Source of the DNA: an uncultured Clostridia bacterium
GTDB lineage: Bacteria > Bacillota > Clostridia > Christensenellales > Aristaeellaceae
Length of the DNA stretch: 32,150 bases
Direction of reading: 5' to 3'
Assembly: GCA_934663595.1 (NCBI GenBank)
Contig: CAKUKM010000027.1
Location: forward strand, 1-32,150
Part shown: piece by piece, positions 22,289 through 30,803 of the stretch
How the letters are laid out: every line of letters begins with the position of its first letter
How positions within the stretch are numbered: the stretch's first letter is position 1
Notes under the pieces: model-generated
Databases searched by the model: none
What the model saw: only the letters and a program-made list of their open reading frames with translations
What the model was told of the DNA's origin: nothing
Program-made: the position numbers and the translations under genes

Positions 22289-25200
22289 TCAATATCTATT
22301 CGGCGAAGGAGACGGATTTTGCGTCGCTGGGGCTTACGGCGCTGGAACCGATCGAATGCACGGTTGAAGAACAGGCGGGCGGCAAATTCGAACTGACGCT
22401 GGTGCACCCGATCGACGACGATCTGAAATGGACGTACTTCCAGGTGGGCAACATCCTCAAGGCCCCGTGCGCGACGCGCCAGACGCCGCTTGTGCGGATT
22501 ACCGACAACGTGCCCGCCGGAACGACGACCACCAAAACGCGCGCGATCTACAAGGTGCAGACCTCGACCGGCGAGCGGCTGCGGCTGCGCGCAAAGCCAT
22601 CGCTGAACGCGAAGATCATCAGCAGCTACAAGCCAGGCACGCAGGTCGTGCGTCTGTCCGTGTCCGGAGACTGGGCGCGCGTCGTCGTTCGCAGCGGCGG
22701 CGCGACCGGCTACATGTGGGCAGACGATCTCGTGTTCGTCAAAAACGAAACGGAGACGGTGACCGGCAGCACGACGGTCGAAACGGTCTCCAAGATTATC
22801 GAACCCGTGCAGACGCGCGATCAGCTTTTTCGAATTTACTCCGTCGCGCCGGACGTAAAGACGAATACCATCACCGTGCTCGCGTCGCATATCTCCTATG
22901 ATTTGCAGGGCGTGATCGTGGTCGGTACGTGCACGCCGCAGGGCGCGAGCGCGAAGGACGTGGTCGATTATGCGCTGGCCCACGCGAGCGCGAACCACGA
23001 ATTCAACTTCTATTGCACCGTGACCAACCCGGTAACCGCCGATTACAGCGATACGTCGCTGGTGAAAATGCTGCTTGATCCGGAAAACGGCATCGTGAAG
23101 CAGACGCATGCGCGCATCATCCGCGACAATTTCGACATTTACATCCTGCCGGATGAAGTGATCGATCGCGGCGTGGAGATTCGCCACCGCAAGAACATGC
23201 TGGGCGCGATCATGACCACGGACACGTCCGGCGTGGTCACGCGCATACTGCCGATCGGCAAGGACAAGGACGGCGACCGCCTGTGGCTGACCGAAAACGG
23301 CGGCTGGGTGGAAAGCAAATACCAGAGCGCCTACCCCATCGCCCACGATGCGGCGATCGAATACGACGTAAGCGTCGGCAAGGGCGACGGACAGTTCGCG
23401 ACGGACGATCTCGCCCGCGCGGAATTGAAAAAGCGCGCGCAGGCCGATTTCGCAAACGGCATCGACCTCGCGAGCGTGTCCCTCGAGGTGGAGTTCGTCG
23501 CGTTGGAAAACACAAGGGAATACGCCGCCTATGCGCCGCTGCTGGCGCTTTTTTTGTATGATACGGCGGGCGTAATCGCGGCCTATGCGGGCATCAACGC
23601 GAAGCTGCGCATGACCAGTTATATCTTCGATTGCCTTCTCAAGCGCTACAACAGCGCCAAGCTCGGCGACATCACGGACATCGAACAGACCACCTACGGC
23701 TACGAAATCGCCGATGGAACGGTCACCGGCTCGAAGATTCTGCCCGGCAGCGTCGACGGCAACACGATCATGCGCCGCGCCTCCATTGGCTATGCGAAGA
23801 TTGCGCAGGCGGCGATTGAGCAGCTGGCGGCGGACGCGATTGTGGCCGTGCGCGCGGATATTCACAAGCTGGTGGCCGACGAAATTACCGCCGATCAGCT
23901 TTACGTCGACCTCGCGAAGCTGGCCGTCGCGCAGATCACGGCCGCGAACATCGAAAACGCGAACATCAACTGGGCCGAAATCAAGGATCTGAACGCCGAA
24001 ATCGCAAAAATCGCAGCCGCGCAGATCGAGGATGCGACGATTACCAGCGCGCAGATTTCCGACCTGAATGCAGAGGTTGCGAAAATCGCTGAGGCGAAGA
24101 TCAAGGAAGCCACCATCGACGCGGCGCAGATCGACAATCTGGCCGCAATCATCGCCAAGGCCGTGCATCTCGAAGTGCAGACCGGTAATTTCACGCTGGC
24201 CGAGATCAAAAATTTGCTCTCGAACGCCCTCATTCTTCAGGAGGGCATCGCGGACAGCATGATGATTACGAATCTGGCTGTCACGAGCGCGAATCTTTTG
24301 AATGCTACCATCGACAAGCTGGTATTGAAGGGTTCGGATGGGAAATATTACCGCGTGTTTATCGGGGCGGACGGAACCATCCAGACCGAGGAAGTGACCG
24401 TCACGGAGGGCGAAATTGCGGCGGGCGAGACTGGCGACGGGCGGCAGATTGTGGCTACCACGGCCAATGTCGGGAGCCTGAATGCGACCACGGTGAAAGC
24501 GTCTCAGGCGATTATCGGAACGATCTTTACGGAAAGTCTCACCGCAGGAAAAATTACCGCGAACGAGGCGCTGATCGCGTCGATGACGGCTCCTTTGATT
24601 TACACTACCGCGATTACCGCGCTGGGCAATTCGCTCGATCTTTCGGCGAACGAGTCGATTCGGCTCACGGTCGGCAGCAGTCTGGCCACCGCGACGGTGG
24701 AATACGCCCTCTCGGACAGCCGAACCGAAGCCCCCGCGACCGGCTGGAGCGCCACCGCGCCCGAATGGGTGGACGGCAAATACATGTGGCAGCGCACAAC
24801 GTGGACGAAGCGCGACGGCACGAAGACGGTTTCCGACCCCACCTGCATCGCGGGCGCGACCGGCGCGAAGGGCGAGGACGGCACGGGCATTGCCTCCGTA
24901 ACCGCCGAATACTACCTGTCCACCAGCAAGGACGAGCCGACCGGCGGTGAATGGCTGGAAACGCCTCCGACATGGACGACCGGCAAATACATGTGGACGC
25001 GGACGAAAATTACCTACAAAAACCCGTCCTCGACCGAAACGACCGAGCCGGTTTGCGACAGCACGTGGGAGATCACCAACGGCCTGAAGGACGATATCGA
25101 CGCGGTTTCGAACGCCGCCGAAACGGCTTTGGGCCTTGCCGAGGTCGCGCAGGATGCGGCAAACGGTGCGCAGGAAACGGCCAACGGCGCGCAGGAATCG

Positions 25201-25566
25201 GCGAATCAGGCAAACGAGCGCGCGAGCATCCTCGAAACGCAATTGACGCTCACGCAGGAGGGGCTTTCGGTGGTGCGGACGGAGACAATTCCAGGCCTCG
25301 AGGGCCGCGTGGAAACGATTGAATCCGGCGTGCACATCGCGGGCTCGGAGATCGGGATTTACACGTCCGACAGCCCGTTCCGCAACACGATCACGAACAA
25401 CGGCTGGGTGATTTCCGAGGACGGCGCGCCGATCATCACGTGCGCGGAAACGAAGCTGACCGCGCCGCGCGTGATGGTTTCGGACGCGTTCATCATCGGG
25501 GGCCTCGCATGGAAGCCCGGCGAGGACAAGCACGTGCGGCTGCTGAAATATGGGAGGTTATCGTAA
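22285..25566 (+). CDS. Tail-associated lysin/Tal-like tail tip protein with inserted SH3b domain
   Basis: 1093 residues from ATG 22285 (overlapping Dit stop). N-terminal Prophage_tail pattern: IECTVEEQAGGKFELTLVHP, DDLKWTYFQVGNILKAP, and after an insertion VVGTCTPQGASAKDVVDYAL and YILPDEVIDRGVEIRHRKNM. Residues ~84-156 are an SH3b-like domain (ERLRLRAKPSLNAKIISSYK, GDWARVVVR, GYMWADDLV) inside this fold. Residues ~550-640 carry 25-residue AxI repeats, then two tandem beta repeats (GKYMWQRTTWT / GKYMWTRTKIT) with a short collagen-like GATGAKGEDGTG between, and a helical end. Tail-tip hub; may bind or open the wall. Confident family call. Confidence 0.88.
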   Translation: MINIYSAKETDFASLGLTALEPIECTVEEQAGGKFELTLVHPIDDDLKWTYFQVGNILKAPCATRQTPLVRITDNVPAGTTTTKTRAIYKVQTSTGERLRLRAKPSLNAKIISSYKPGTQVVRLSVSGDWARVVVRSGGATGYMWADDLVFVKNETETVTGSTTVETVSKIIEPVQTRDQLFRIYSVAPDVKTNTITVLASHISYDLQGVIVVGTCTPQGASAKDVVDYALAHASANHEFNFYCTVTNPVTADYSDTSLVKMLLDPENGIVKQTHARIIRDNFDIYILPDEVIDRGVEIRHRKNMLGAIMTTDTSGVVTRILPIGKDKDGDRLWLTENGGWVESKYQSAYPIAHDAAIEYDVSVGKGDGQFATDDLARAELKKRAQADFANGIDLASVSLEVEFVALENTREYAAYAPLLALFLYDTAGVIAAYAGINAKLRMTSYIFDCLLKRYNSAKLGDITDIEQTTYGYEIADGTVTGSKILPGSVDGNTIMRRASIGYAKIAQAAIEQLAADAIVAVRADIHKLVADEITADQLYVDLAKLAVAQITAANIENANINWAEIKDLNAEIAKIAAAQIEDATITSAQISDLNAEVAKIAEAKIKEATIDAAQIDNLAAIIAKAVHLEVQTGNFTLAEIKNLLSNALILQEGIADSMMITNLAVTSANLLNATIDKLVLKGSDGKYYRVFIGADGTIQTEEVTVTEGEIAAGETGDGRQIVATTANVGSLNATTVKASQAIIGTIFTESLTAGKITANEALIASMTAPLIYTTAITALGNSLDLSANESIRLTVGSSLATATVEYALSDSRTEAPATGWSATAPEWVDGKYMWQRTTWTKRDGTKTVSDPTCIAGATGAKGEDGTGIASVTAEYYLSTSKDEPTGGEWLETPPTWTTGKYMWTRTKITYKNPSSTETTEPVCDSTWEITNGLKDDIDAVSNAAETALGLAEVAQDAANGAQETANGAQESANQANERASILETQLTLTQEGLSVVRTETIPGLEGRVETIESGVHIAGSEIGIYTSDSPFRNTITNNGWVISEDGAPIITCAETKLTAPRVMVSDAFIIGGLAWKPGEDKHVRLLKYGRLS

Positions 25567-27516
25567 ATGCCAACAGTCACGCTAACCCCATCCGCCTGCA
25601 CATCGGCTGCGGGCTGGACGACGGTTTATCATTATCTCACGACGAACAGCTCGTATTACCCGCGCCAGTTGATATTCACGTATCCTGCGAACTCGGTGCT
25701 CGGCGCGGCGGGCGTTCAGATCAACAAATTGACCATTCACGGCTACGTCCGCAATTCGGCCTCGGCGCTGAAACGACTGCGCTTCGGCTTCCGGCCCAGC
25801 GCGTCCAGCGGCGTGTCCGAATGGTCGATGCGCGGGAGCTCGCCTGTGCTCGACGTTGCGTTCGACGCAATCGACGGCCATTCCGGCAGCGGCTACGCGT
25901 ATCAGCAGATCGAGCGGATTTATGTGGGCAGCGGCCTGTTTATCAACCACATCCGCGACCAGTTCCAGCAGGGAAAACCCCTGTATTTCGGCGTAATTCA
26001 GCCGGACAGCGGCCGATCCATTTCCGTGGATACGACGCTCTCCAATTGGACAATGACCGTCGATTACGAGCTGCTGGGCAACATCCCGACTACGGATAAG
26101 AGCAGCGTCAGCCTCGGCGAAACGCTGACGGTGAACGTCAATCGCGTGATCGGAAACAGTTCGACGACCTTGCGCTACAAGATCGGCAGCACGACCATCG
26201 CGACGCGCAATATCGGCACGGCGAGCAGCGATTCGTACACTATTCCCGCCAGCGCGGGCAGCGCGTTTGCAAGCAGTAACTCCGCGACGATGACGATCGA
26301 GGCCGTAACGACGCTAAGCGGCACGACCTACGGCACCCTCACGACCACCGTAAAGGTGAACGTTCCGACGAATTCCGGCCCGACGATCAGTCACACGCTC
26401 ACGCGAACGTGGCTCAGCGGCATTGCAACATCGGCTCAGCTCGACGCGTATCTGCAGCGCTGCACCGGCATTCAGGCCGCGATCACGGCAAATCCGCAGT
26501 ACGGCGCGAGCGTGTCGAAATGCGCATTGACCATCGAGGGCAAAACGTATTCGGCAAATGGCGCATCGGCCACGCTTTCGCATGCGCAATTGACCACCTC
26601 CGGAACCGTTTCCTACACCGTTTCGGCCACCGATTCTCGCGGCAAAACGACCAGCGCGAGCGGGACGATCACCGTTCTTCCCTATTCGCCGCCGCAGATT
26701 CAGGCGTTTACGGTCGATCGCGCGACGAGCGCAAATGTGCTGGCCATTGATGGAACCTACGCCCGAGCCACCGTTCAGGCGAGCGTCAGCAGCGTCGCGA
26801 TCGACGACGTGGAACAGAACAGTCTGAAGTTCAAAATCCAGTATCAGAAGGTCGGCGAATCGGCGTGGACGGACTGCGACGAGGTGACCGGCTCGGGCCT
26901 GACCGGCACGTTTACCGGCCTGCTGGTGAAGGACGGCGCGTATGTCAGCACGTTCAACGACATGTCCGGCTACGATTTCCGCGCGGCCGTTTACGACCGA
27001 TTCAGCACGTCCTACGCCGCCGCGCAGATGCCGACGAAGGAAATCCTCTGGGACGTGGACGAGACGAACACCTGCATGGGCTTCGGCGGCGCGGCTCCGC
27101 TTTCGAGCGACACGGCCTATTACCGGTTCTACAAGCGGACGGAGTTCAATGCGGTCACGGATTTCAATCAGGTCGCGAACTTCAAGGAGGGCTACAAGAT
27201 TTACAAGACCTTCGAGGTCGACACCGGCAACAAATGGTACGACGGCAAGCGGATTTACCGCTTCACGCTTTGGGGAAACACCGCGCTGACGAACAGCAGC
27301 GGCACGTTCTACACGCTTCCCGTCACGCCCTCGGATATCGTCCACATCGACGCGTTCTTCAAATCGGGCAGCGTCTGGTATCCGCTCCCGTGGGCGCAGT
27401 ACGACATCAACAAAGCCGCAAACATCTACATCGACGGCGCAAAGATCTGCCTCGCCTTCGCCAGCGGCTGGACAGGCACCCGGCAGGTTCGCGTCGTGAT
27501 CGAATACACGAAGTAA
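25567..27516 (+). CDS. Tail fibre/baseplate-like protein (DUF859-like) with Ig-like repeats
   Basis: 649 residues, immediately after Tal. Beta-rich, Ser/Thr-rich. N-terminal jelly-roll-like section, then two to three Ig-like repeats (about residues 180-400, TSGTVSYTVSATDSRGKTTS), then a glycine-rich section with MGFGGAAP (common in Firmicutes minor structural DUF859-type proteins), and a C-terminal domain with KWYDGKRIYRFTLWG that resembles fibre tips. Probably receptor contact or baseplate decoration. DUF859 likeness recalled, not tested. Confidence 0.7.
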   Translation: MPTVTLTPSACTSAAGWTTVYHYLTTNSSYYPRQLIFTYPANSVLGAAGVQINKLTIHGYVRNSASALKRLRFGFRPSASSGVSEWSMRGSSPVLDVAFDAIDGHSGSGYAYQQIERIYVGSGLFINHIRDQFQQGKPLYFGVIQPDSGRSISVDTTLSNWTMTVDYELLGNIPTTDKSSVSLGETLTVNVNRVIGNSSTTLRYKIGSTTIATRNIGTASSDSYTIPASAGSAFASSNSATMTIEAVTTLSGTTYGTLTTTVKVNVPTNSGPTISHTLTRTWLSGIATSAQLDAYLQRCTGIQAAITANPQYGASVSKCALTIEGKTYSANGASATLSHAQLTTSGTVSYTVSATDSRGKTTSASGTITVLPYSPPQIQAFTVDRATSANVLAIDGTYARATVQASVSSVAIDDVEQNSLKFKIQYQKVGESAWTDCDEVTGSGLTGTFTGLLVKDGAYVSTFNDMSGYDFRAAVYDRFSTSYAAAQMPTKEILWDVDETNTCMGFGGAAPLSSDTAYYRFYKRTEFNAVTDFNQVANFKEGYKIYKTFEVDTGNKWYDGKRIYRFTLWGNTALTNSSGTFYTLPVTPSDIVHIDAFFKSGSVWYPLPWAQYDINKAANIYIDGAKICLAFASGWTGTRQVRVVIEYTK

Positions 27517-27528
27517 AGGAGCAATCCA

Positions 27529-28545
27529 ATGAGTAAACTGAGCACAACGGCGTTCGCGGCGTTTCTTCTGGAGCGCTGCAGGGCGAAGGACGGCTACATC
27601 ATGGGCGCAATCGGGGAGAATCCGCGGATCTGGACGGAGAAAAGCTGGCGCATTGCGCAGTACGCCGATCGCAAAAACTACACGGCCAAGCAGCACGCGC
27701 AGGCGCTGTACTGGTGGAAGCATGCCGAACGCGTATGGGACTGTCAGGGCCTCGCGGACGGCTTTGTGACCGATTCCGGCCTGTTCGGCAAGGTCAACGT
27801 TAAGGCGCGCGAGAACTACGCGAGCTGGTGCAGTCCGAAAGGCAAGGGCATGATTCCGGCCGAGCGTCGCGTGCCCGGCGCGGCGGTTTTCTGGCAGGAC
27901 AGCAAGTCGTATATCCATCACGTCGCTTATCTGGTGGAGCCGGTCGACCCGGCGAAGCCCGGCGGCGACTGGTACATCGTCGAGGCCCGCGGCGTGATGT
28001 ACGGCGTGGTGAAGACGCGTCTCGAGGCGCGCAAGCCCGACCATTGGGGCTGGATGACGCAGTATTTCGATTACGGCGCGGCGGTGGAACCGGCGGTGCG
28101 CGACCTCAGGCGCGGCATGAAGGGCAACGACGTGACCGTGATGCAGGAGAACCTACTCCGCCTGGGCTACGACCTGGGCAAATACGGCGCGGACGGCGAT
28201 TTCGGCGCGGCAACCGAGGCGGCAGTCAAGAAGCTGCAGTCCAACAACCGCCTGACCGCGGACGGCATTTACGGCGCGAACACCCGCGCGCTGGTCGAAA
28301 AGCTGCTGAAGCTGCTGGACACGGCTCCCGAGCCGGACGAACCCGCCGACCAGCCCGACGACGGATACACCGTGACCGGCAATAGCGTCTGGCTGTGGAC
28401 GGCCCCGCCCGATTGCGGCGGCAGCAAAGCGAAAACCGTCCACAAGGGCGACACGCTGCTGGTCCCCGCCGCGGGCGACTATAAGCCCGTCACCGTCGGC
28501 GGCGAGCTGTACTGGATTAATGGGAAGTACATTAAGGAGGGCTAA
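27529..28545 (+). CDS. Endolysin: NlpC/P60- or CHAP-like peptidase, PG-binding, SH3-like
   Basis: 338 residues. Residues ~1-190 are a cysteine peptidase with WDCQGLADGF (C72), RVPGAAVFW, and HHVAYLVE (H131), the Cys/His order of NlpC/P60 or CHAP enzymes. Residues ~195-262 are a PG_binding_1 domain (LRRGMKGNDVTVMQENLLRL, DGDFGAATEAAVKKLQ, DGIYGANTR). Acidic linker, then an SH3-like C-terminus (~288-336, SVWLWTAPPD, LYWINGKYIK). No signal peptide, so it needs the holin. Start follows AAAGGAG. Cuts peptidoglycan at lysis or acts as wall-entry enzyme. Confidence 0.9.
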   Translation: MSKLSTTAFAAFLLERCRAKDGYIMGAIGENPRIWTEKSWRIAQYADRKNYTAKQHAQALYWWKHAERVWDCQGLADGFVTDSGLFGKVNVKARENYASWCSPKGKGMIPAERRVPGAAVFWQDSKSYIHHVAYLVEPVDPAKPGGDWYIVEARGVMYGVVKTRLEARKPDHWGWMTQYFDYGAAVEPAVRDLRRGMKGNDVTVMQENLLRLGYDLGKYGADGDFGAATEAAVKKLQSNNRLTADGIYGANTRALVEKLLKLLDTAPEPDEPADQPDDGYTVTGNSVWLWTAPPDCGGSKAKTVHKGDTLLVPAAGDYKPVTVGGELYWINGKYIKEG

Positions 28546-28549
28546 AGGA

Positions 28550-28858
28550 ATGCCGGAAACGGAAGTTCAGCAGGCGCTCGTGGAGCTTGCCACCCAGAGG
28601 GAACAGATCAAGACGCTGTTCACGCGCGTCGATGAACAGAAAACGCTGACCGAAAGCGTCCATAAGCTCGCGCTTTCGCTGGAGCGCCTCACATCGGCGC
28701 AAAAGAGCACCGCCGATAAGGTGGATGACCTGACCAGCGATGTGGAAGAACTCAAAACCAAGCCCGCCAAGCGCTGGGACAGCGCTACGACCGTAGTAAT
28801 CACGGCGATCATTACCGCCATGATTACATTCATCTTTACCAAAGTTGGCCTGAAGTAA
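28550..28858 (+). CDS. XhlA-like holin accessory protein (coiled coil plus TM)
   Basis: 102 residues from ATG 28550 behind AAGGAGG/AAAGGA. N-terminal coiled coil (TQREQIKTLFTRVDEQKTLT, KVDDLTSDVEELKTK) and a C-terminal TM helix (TTVVITAIITAMITFIFTKV). This matches XhlA-type haemolysin/holin partners beside endolysins. Anchors in the membrane and may help holin timing. Confidence 0.8.
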   Translation: MPETEVQQALVELATQREQIKTLFTRVDEQKTLTESVHKLALSLERLTSAQKSTADKVDDLTSDVEELKTKPAKRWDSATTVVITAIITAMITFIFTKVGLK

Positions 28859-28878
28859 GTAACAGGAGGAAATGAATC

Positions 28879-29109
28879 ATGTTGAGCAACAAAGCCTATG
28901 ACGTATTGAAGTGGATCGCACTGTACCTGCTGCCCGCGCTGGGCACGCTTTACTTCGCGCTCGCCGGAATCTGGAGCTTTCCATATGGCGAACAGGTAGT
29001 CGGCACAATCACGGCAATTGACACCTTTCTCGGCGTAACCCTTGGCATCAGCACTGTCCAGTACAGCAAAACAACCATGGCCGAGAAAGATATTGAAGCT
29101 AAGAATTAA
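28879..29109 (+). CDS. Holin
   Basis: 76 residues, AGGAGG 10 nt upstream. Two TM segments (WIALYLLPALGTLYFALAGI and VGTITAIDTFLGVTLGISTV) with a short charged C-terminus, and the phrase VGTITAIDTFLG is common in small Firmicutes phage holins (Phage_holin_5-type). Forms membrane lesions that release the endolysin. Last gene of the rightward late operon. Confidence 0.87.
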   Translation: MLSNKAYDVLKWIALYLLPALGTLYFALAGIWSFPYGEQVVGTITAIDTFLGVTLGISTVQYSKTTMAEKDIEAKN

Positions 29110-29127
29110 CCCTACACAATAACAAAC

Positions 29128-29165
29128 GTCCCCGACCATCTCAGCGGATTGGTCGGGGGCATTTT
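29128..29165. terminator. Bidirectional terminator between late operon and leftward operon
   Basis: CCCCGACCA (29130-29138) and TGGTCGGGG (29150-29158) form a 9-bp stem, followed by CATTTTC on the plus strand; reading the other way it is followed by GTTTGTT. Lies between converging operons. Confidence 0.82.
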
Positions 29166-29192
29166 CGTCGTTTTGGGCTGTTGCAACGGGTC

Positions 29193-29345
29193 TCAAAGGC
29201 GGTTCTTCCCTTTTACCTTATTCCTCTTGGCCTTTTGCTTGCGCTTCTGGAAAGCGCCTTTCCGTTGATTCTCAAAGGCCTTGATTCTTTCCGCATTCCT
29301 GCGTTCAATTTCCTGCATCAGCAGGATCCTGTTTCTGATGTTCAC
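29193..29345 (-). CDS. Very basic small protein, 50 aa
   Basis: 50 residues, GTG start at 29345 behind GGGAGGTG; stop at 29193. Composition is almost all Lys/Arg/Gln/Asn/Glu (QEIERRNAERIKAFENQ, FQKRKQKAKRNKVKGKNR), so a nucleic-acid-binding or RNA-interacting protein is plausible. Last gene of the leftward operon. No known family. The ribosome binding site supports it. Confidence 0.6.
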   Translation of the reverse strand: MNIRNRILLMQEIERRNAERIKAFENQRKGAFQKRKQKAKRNKVKGKNRL

Positions 29346-29359
29346 CGCCGCACCTCCCG

Positions 29360-29560
29360 TCAGAACACATCATCCTCTATGATGCCAACGTTCCAGATCA
29401 CGAACATATCTTCGGGCTTGCTCTCCTGCAGTTCCTTCGTGGCGACTGCCTTATGCGCCTTGGACAGTGCGTCGTCGATGGTCACGGCTTCCACAAGCAA
29501 ACTTTTCTCTTCTTGACCCGCAGCGTTTTTCACGGCGTAATCAATCTTCCAGTGCTTCAT
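29360..29560 (-). CDS. Hypothetical protein, 66 aa
   Basis: 66 residues, MKHWKIDYAVKNAAGQEEKS start, with GGAGGGCTGATTT before the ATG. Alternating strand/helix pattern (LLVEAVTIDDALSKAHKAVA, FVIWNVGII) like a small alpha/beta fold. I recall similar 'W.IDY.V.N' proteins among phage unknowns. Part of the leftward operon of eight. Function unknown. Confidence 0.7.
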   Translation of the reverse strand: MKHWKIDYAVKNAAGQEEKSLLVEAVTIDDALSKAHKAVATKELQESKPEDMFVIWNVGIIEDDVF

Positions 29561-29572
29561 AAATCAGCCCTC

Positions 29573-29722
29573 CTATACGGATTCTTCTGAGAAGTGCATG
29601 ATCTCGCCAATCGTCAGATCCTTGAATTCCTTCTCGGACAGACACTCCATCAAGGTTGTGCCATTTGCCTTCACGCTGAACCCGTCGAAGTCCGGATCGT
29701 ATATTTCAATGGTCAGTCTCAT
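29573..29722 (-). CDS. Hypothetical protein, 49 aa
   Basis: 49 residues: MRLTIEIYDPDFDGFSVKAN start, ending EIMHFSEESV. ATG at 29722 follows GGAGG (GGAGGACTGAT) by 6 nt. Beta-rich N-terminus, acidic. Sits 1 nt from the upstream gene and 12 nt from the downstream one, so translation is coupled. Unknown function. Confidence 0.65.
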   Translation of the reverse strand: MRLTIEIYDPDFDGFSVKANGTTLMECLSEKEFKDLTIGEIMHFSEESV

Positions 29723-29723
29723 A

Positions 29724-30077
29724 TCAGTCCTCCATTCCAGCGGCAACCAATTCCCGCCGCGTATTATTGCTCACGATGTCATCAAACCAGCGATCTTCCA
29801 TTCGCAGTTTGAAGATAGCCAACTTGCTGACATCCAAACCGTCCAGAGGGAATGCCAGAAAGTGCAGATCGTTCGGGTAGGCGTTGTCGCTCGACAAACG
29901 GTAGTAAGCGTTCATATCAGCACCGGTAAATTCCACCCATTGCCGGATCGTTCCGATGTTTTCATGGTTTAACAGGTTCTGATAGCCGTCCTTCCAGTCG
30001 TTCAAGTTGCCGCCGCAGCCGGTAATGGTGTACCAGGAGCCACGCTCCATCTTCTCAAAATTGATCACGTCACTCAT
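29724..30077 (-). CDS. Hypothetical protein, 117 aa
   Basis: Up to 117 residues from ATG 30077, which overlaps the upstream gene's stop (30070-30072); because GAGGAGG touches that ATG directly, GTG at 30068 (three codons inside) may be the true start. The frame is open further to 30188 but that part overlaps the upstream gene. Contains SWYTITGCGGNLNDWKDGYQ and a C-terminal helix (SKLAIFKLRMEDRWFDDIVS). Similar GCGGNL proteins are conserved in gut phages as I recall, without known function. Confidence 0.7.
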   Translation of the reverse strand: MSDVINFEKMERGSWYTITGCGGNLNDWKDGYQNLLNHENIGTIRQWVEFTGADMNAYYRLSSDNAYPNDLHFLAFPLDGLDVSKLAIFKLRMEDRWFDDIVSNNTRRELVAAGMED

Positions 30078-30288
30078 CCTCCTCATCGTTATCGTTTTCA
30101 TCAGAGTAGACCTCGCTGAACATATCCTCGCGGATGCCGCCATAGGTGTAGCGGTTGTCGTGGGTAGTATAGATCGGGGTGTCTTCATCGTACTGACTCA
30201 GAAAGTCCATCAGCTCCCCAGCAGTCATGGTGCTGCAAATCTGATCAGGGCTGTGGCCCTCACGTCTGGCGTCAAAAAACAGCTTCAT
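30070..30288 (-). CDS. Acidic small protein, 72 aa
   Basis: 72 residues from ATG 30288 (MKLFFDARREGHSPDQICST), with AAAGGA upstream; a longer frame to 30363 crosses an intergenic hairpin and is rejected. Highly acidic end (YSDENDNDEEDE). The segment TMTAGELMDFLSQYDEDTPI resembles short phage proteins with an 'LMDFLSQYDEDTPIY' helix-strand unit, which I recall as common. An acidic tail could mimic DNA; speculative. Confidence 0.68.
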   Translation of the reverse strand: MKLFFDARREGHSPDQICSTMTAGELMDFLSQYDEDTPIYTTHDNRYTYGGIREDMFSEVYSDENDNDEEDE

Positions 30289-30332
30289 GCGAAATCCTTT
30301 CTGCCCTCGTAACCTCCGGGGCGGGCGGCTGC

Positions 30333-30518
30333 CTAATCTCCGATTGACGAATACTCTTCCCACAGATTTCCGTCATCATCGCGGTAAAGCGTCCAGTCTC
30401 CGTATTCAGCCATGCGATAGTCTACAACCTGCAAGCGCTTCTGGAATTCCAGGAAACCTTTCCGGGACTTCGGGCAATTCGCCCAATACTGGGCAATCGG
30501 TTTAGCGTCTTTCCACAT
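30333..30518 (-). CDS. Hypothetical protein, 61 aa
   Basis: 61 residues from ATG 30518 behind AAAGGT. Aromatic-rich (AQYWANCPKSRKGFLEFQKR, YGDWTLYRDDDGNLWEEY). No domain recognised. Preceded by a GC hairpin repeat in the intergenic region. Confidence 0.62.
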   Translation of the reverse strand: MWKDAKPIAQYWANCPKSRKGFLEFQKRLQVVDYRMAEYGDWTLYRDDDGNLWEEYSSIGD

Positions 30519-30533
30519 CGCTTTTACCTTTCT

Positions 30534-30554
30534 GCCGGGGTTTGCCGCCCCGGC
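30534..30554 (-). repeat. Intergenic hairpin, one of three related leader repeats
   Basis: GCCGGGG (30534-30540) pairs with CCCCGGC (30548-30554). Read on the minus strand it is followed by AGAAAGG, the ribosome binding site of the 61-aa gene. Related motifs (CTTTCTGCC on the plus strand) occur at about 30297-30305 and 30761-30769, each just upstream of another leftward gene. Confidence 0.55.
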
Positions 30555-30566
30555 ACGGCTTTATCG

Positions 30567-30749
30567 TTATTTCCTGTTGAGAAACTCCCAATCGTACACT
30601 TCATGGTCTTGTTTGTTGCCTTTCCAAACCTTCAGGACTTTGAATCCGTTGCATCGGAGGTCGGCAGCAAATTCAACGTTGGTCTTATAGTCGTCATACC
30701 TCATGATCTTCAGGTTTCCGCTGGCTGTTCTGACCAGAGCCGTTCTCAT
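30567..30749 (-). CDS. Hypothetical protein, 60 aa
   Basis: 60 residues from ATG 30749 with AAGGAGC upstream. Alpha/beta pattern (MRTALVRTASGNLKIMRYDD, FAADLRCNGFKVLKVWKG), basic. Resembles small phage proteins carrying 'FAADLRCNGFKVLKV', which I recall from Firmicutes phages without function. Confidence 0.66.
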   Translation of the reverse strand: MRTALVRTASGNLKIMRYDDYKTNVEFAADLRCNGFKVLKVWKGNKQDHEVYDWEFLNRK

Positions 30750-30803
30750 TGTTCTTGCTCCTTTCTGCCGGGGCACTGTAACCCCTGGTTCGGCTTGTCG
30801 CTG

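Noticed and set aside
22084..25533. Very long open frame (1149 codons) on the minus strand
   Set aside because: It lies antisense to the Tal gene in GC-rich DNA; the translated product is Arg/Val/His-rich with no domain and no ribosome binding site. A shadow of codon bias.
30340..30560. Possible CRISPR-like array from the repeated intergenic hairpins
   Set aside because: Only three imperfect copies with genes between them, no regular spacer length and no cas genes.
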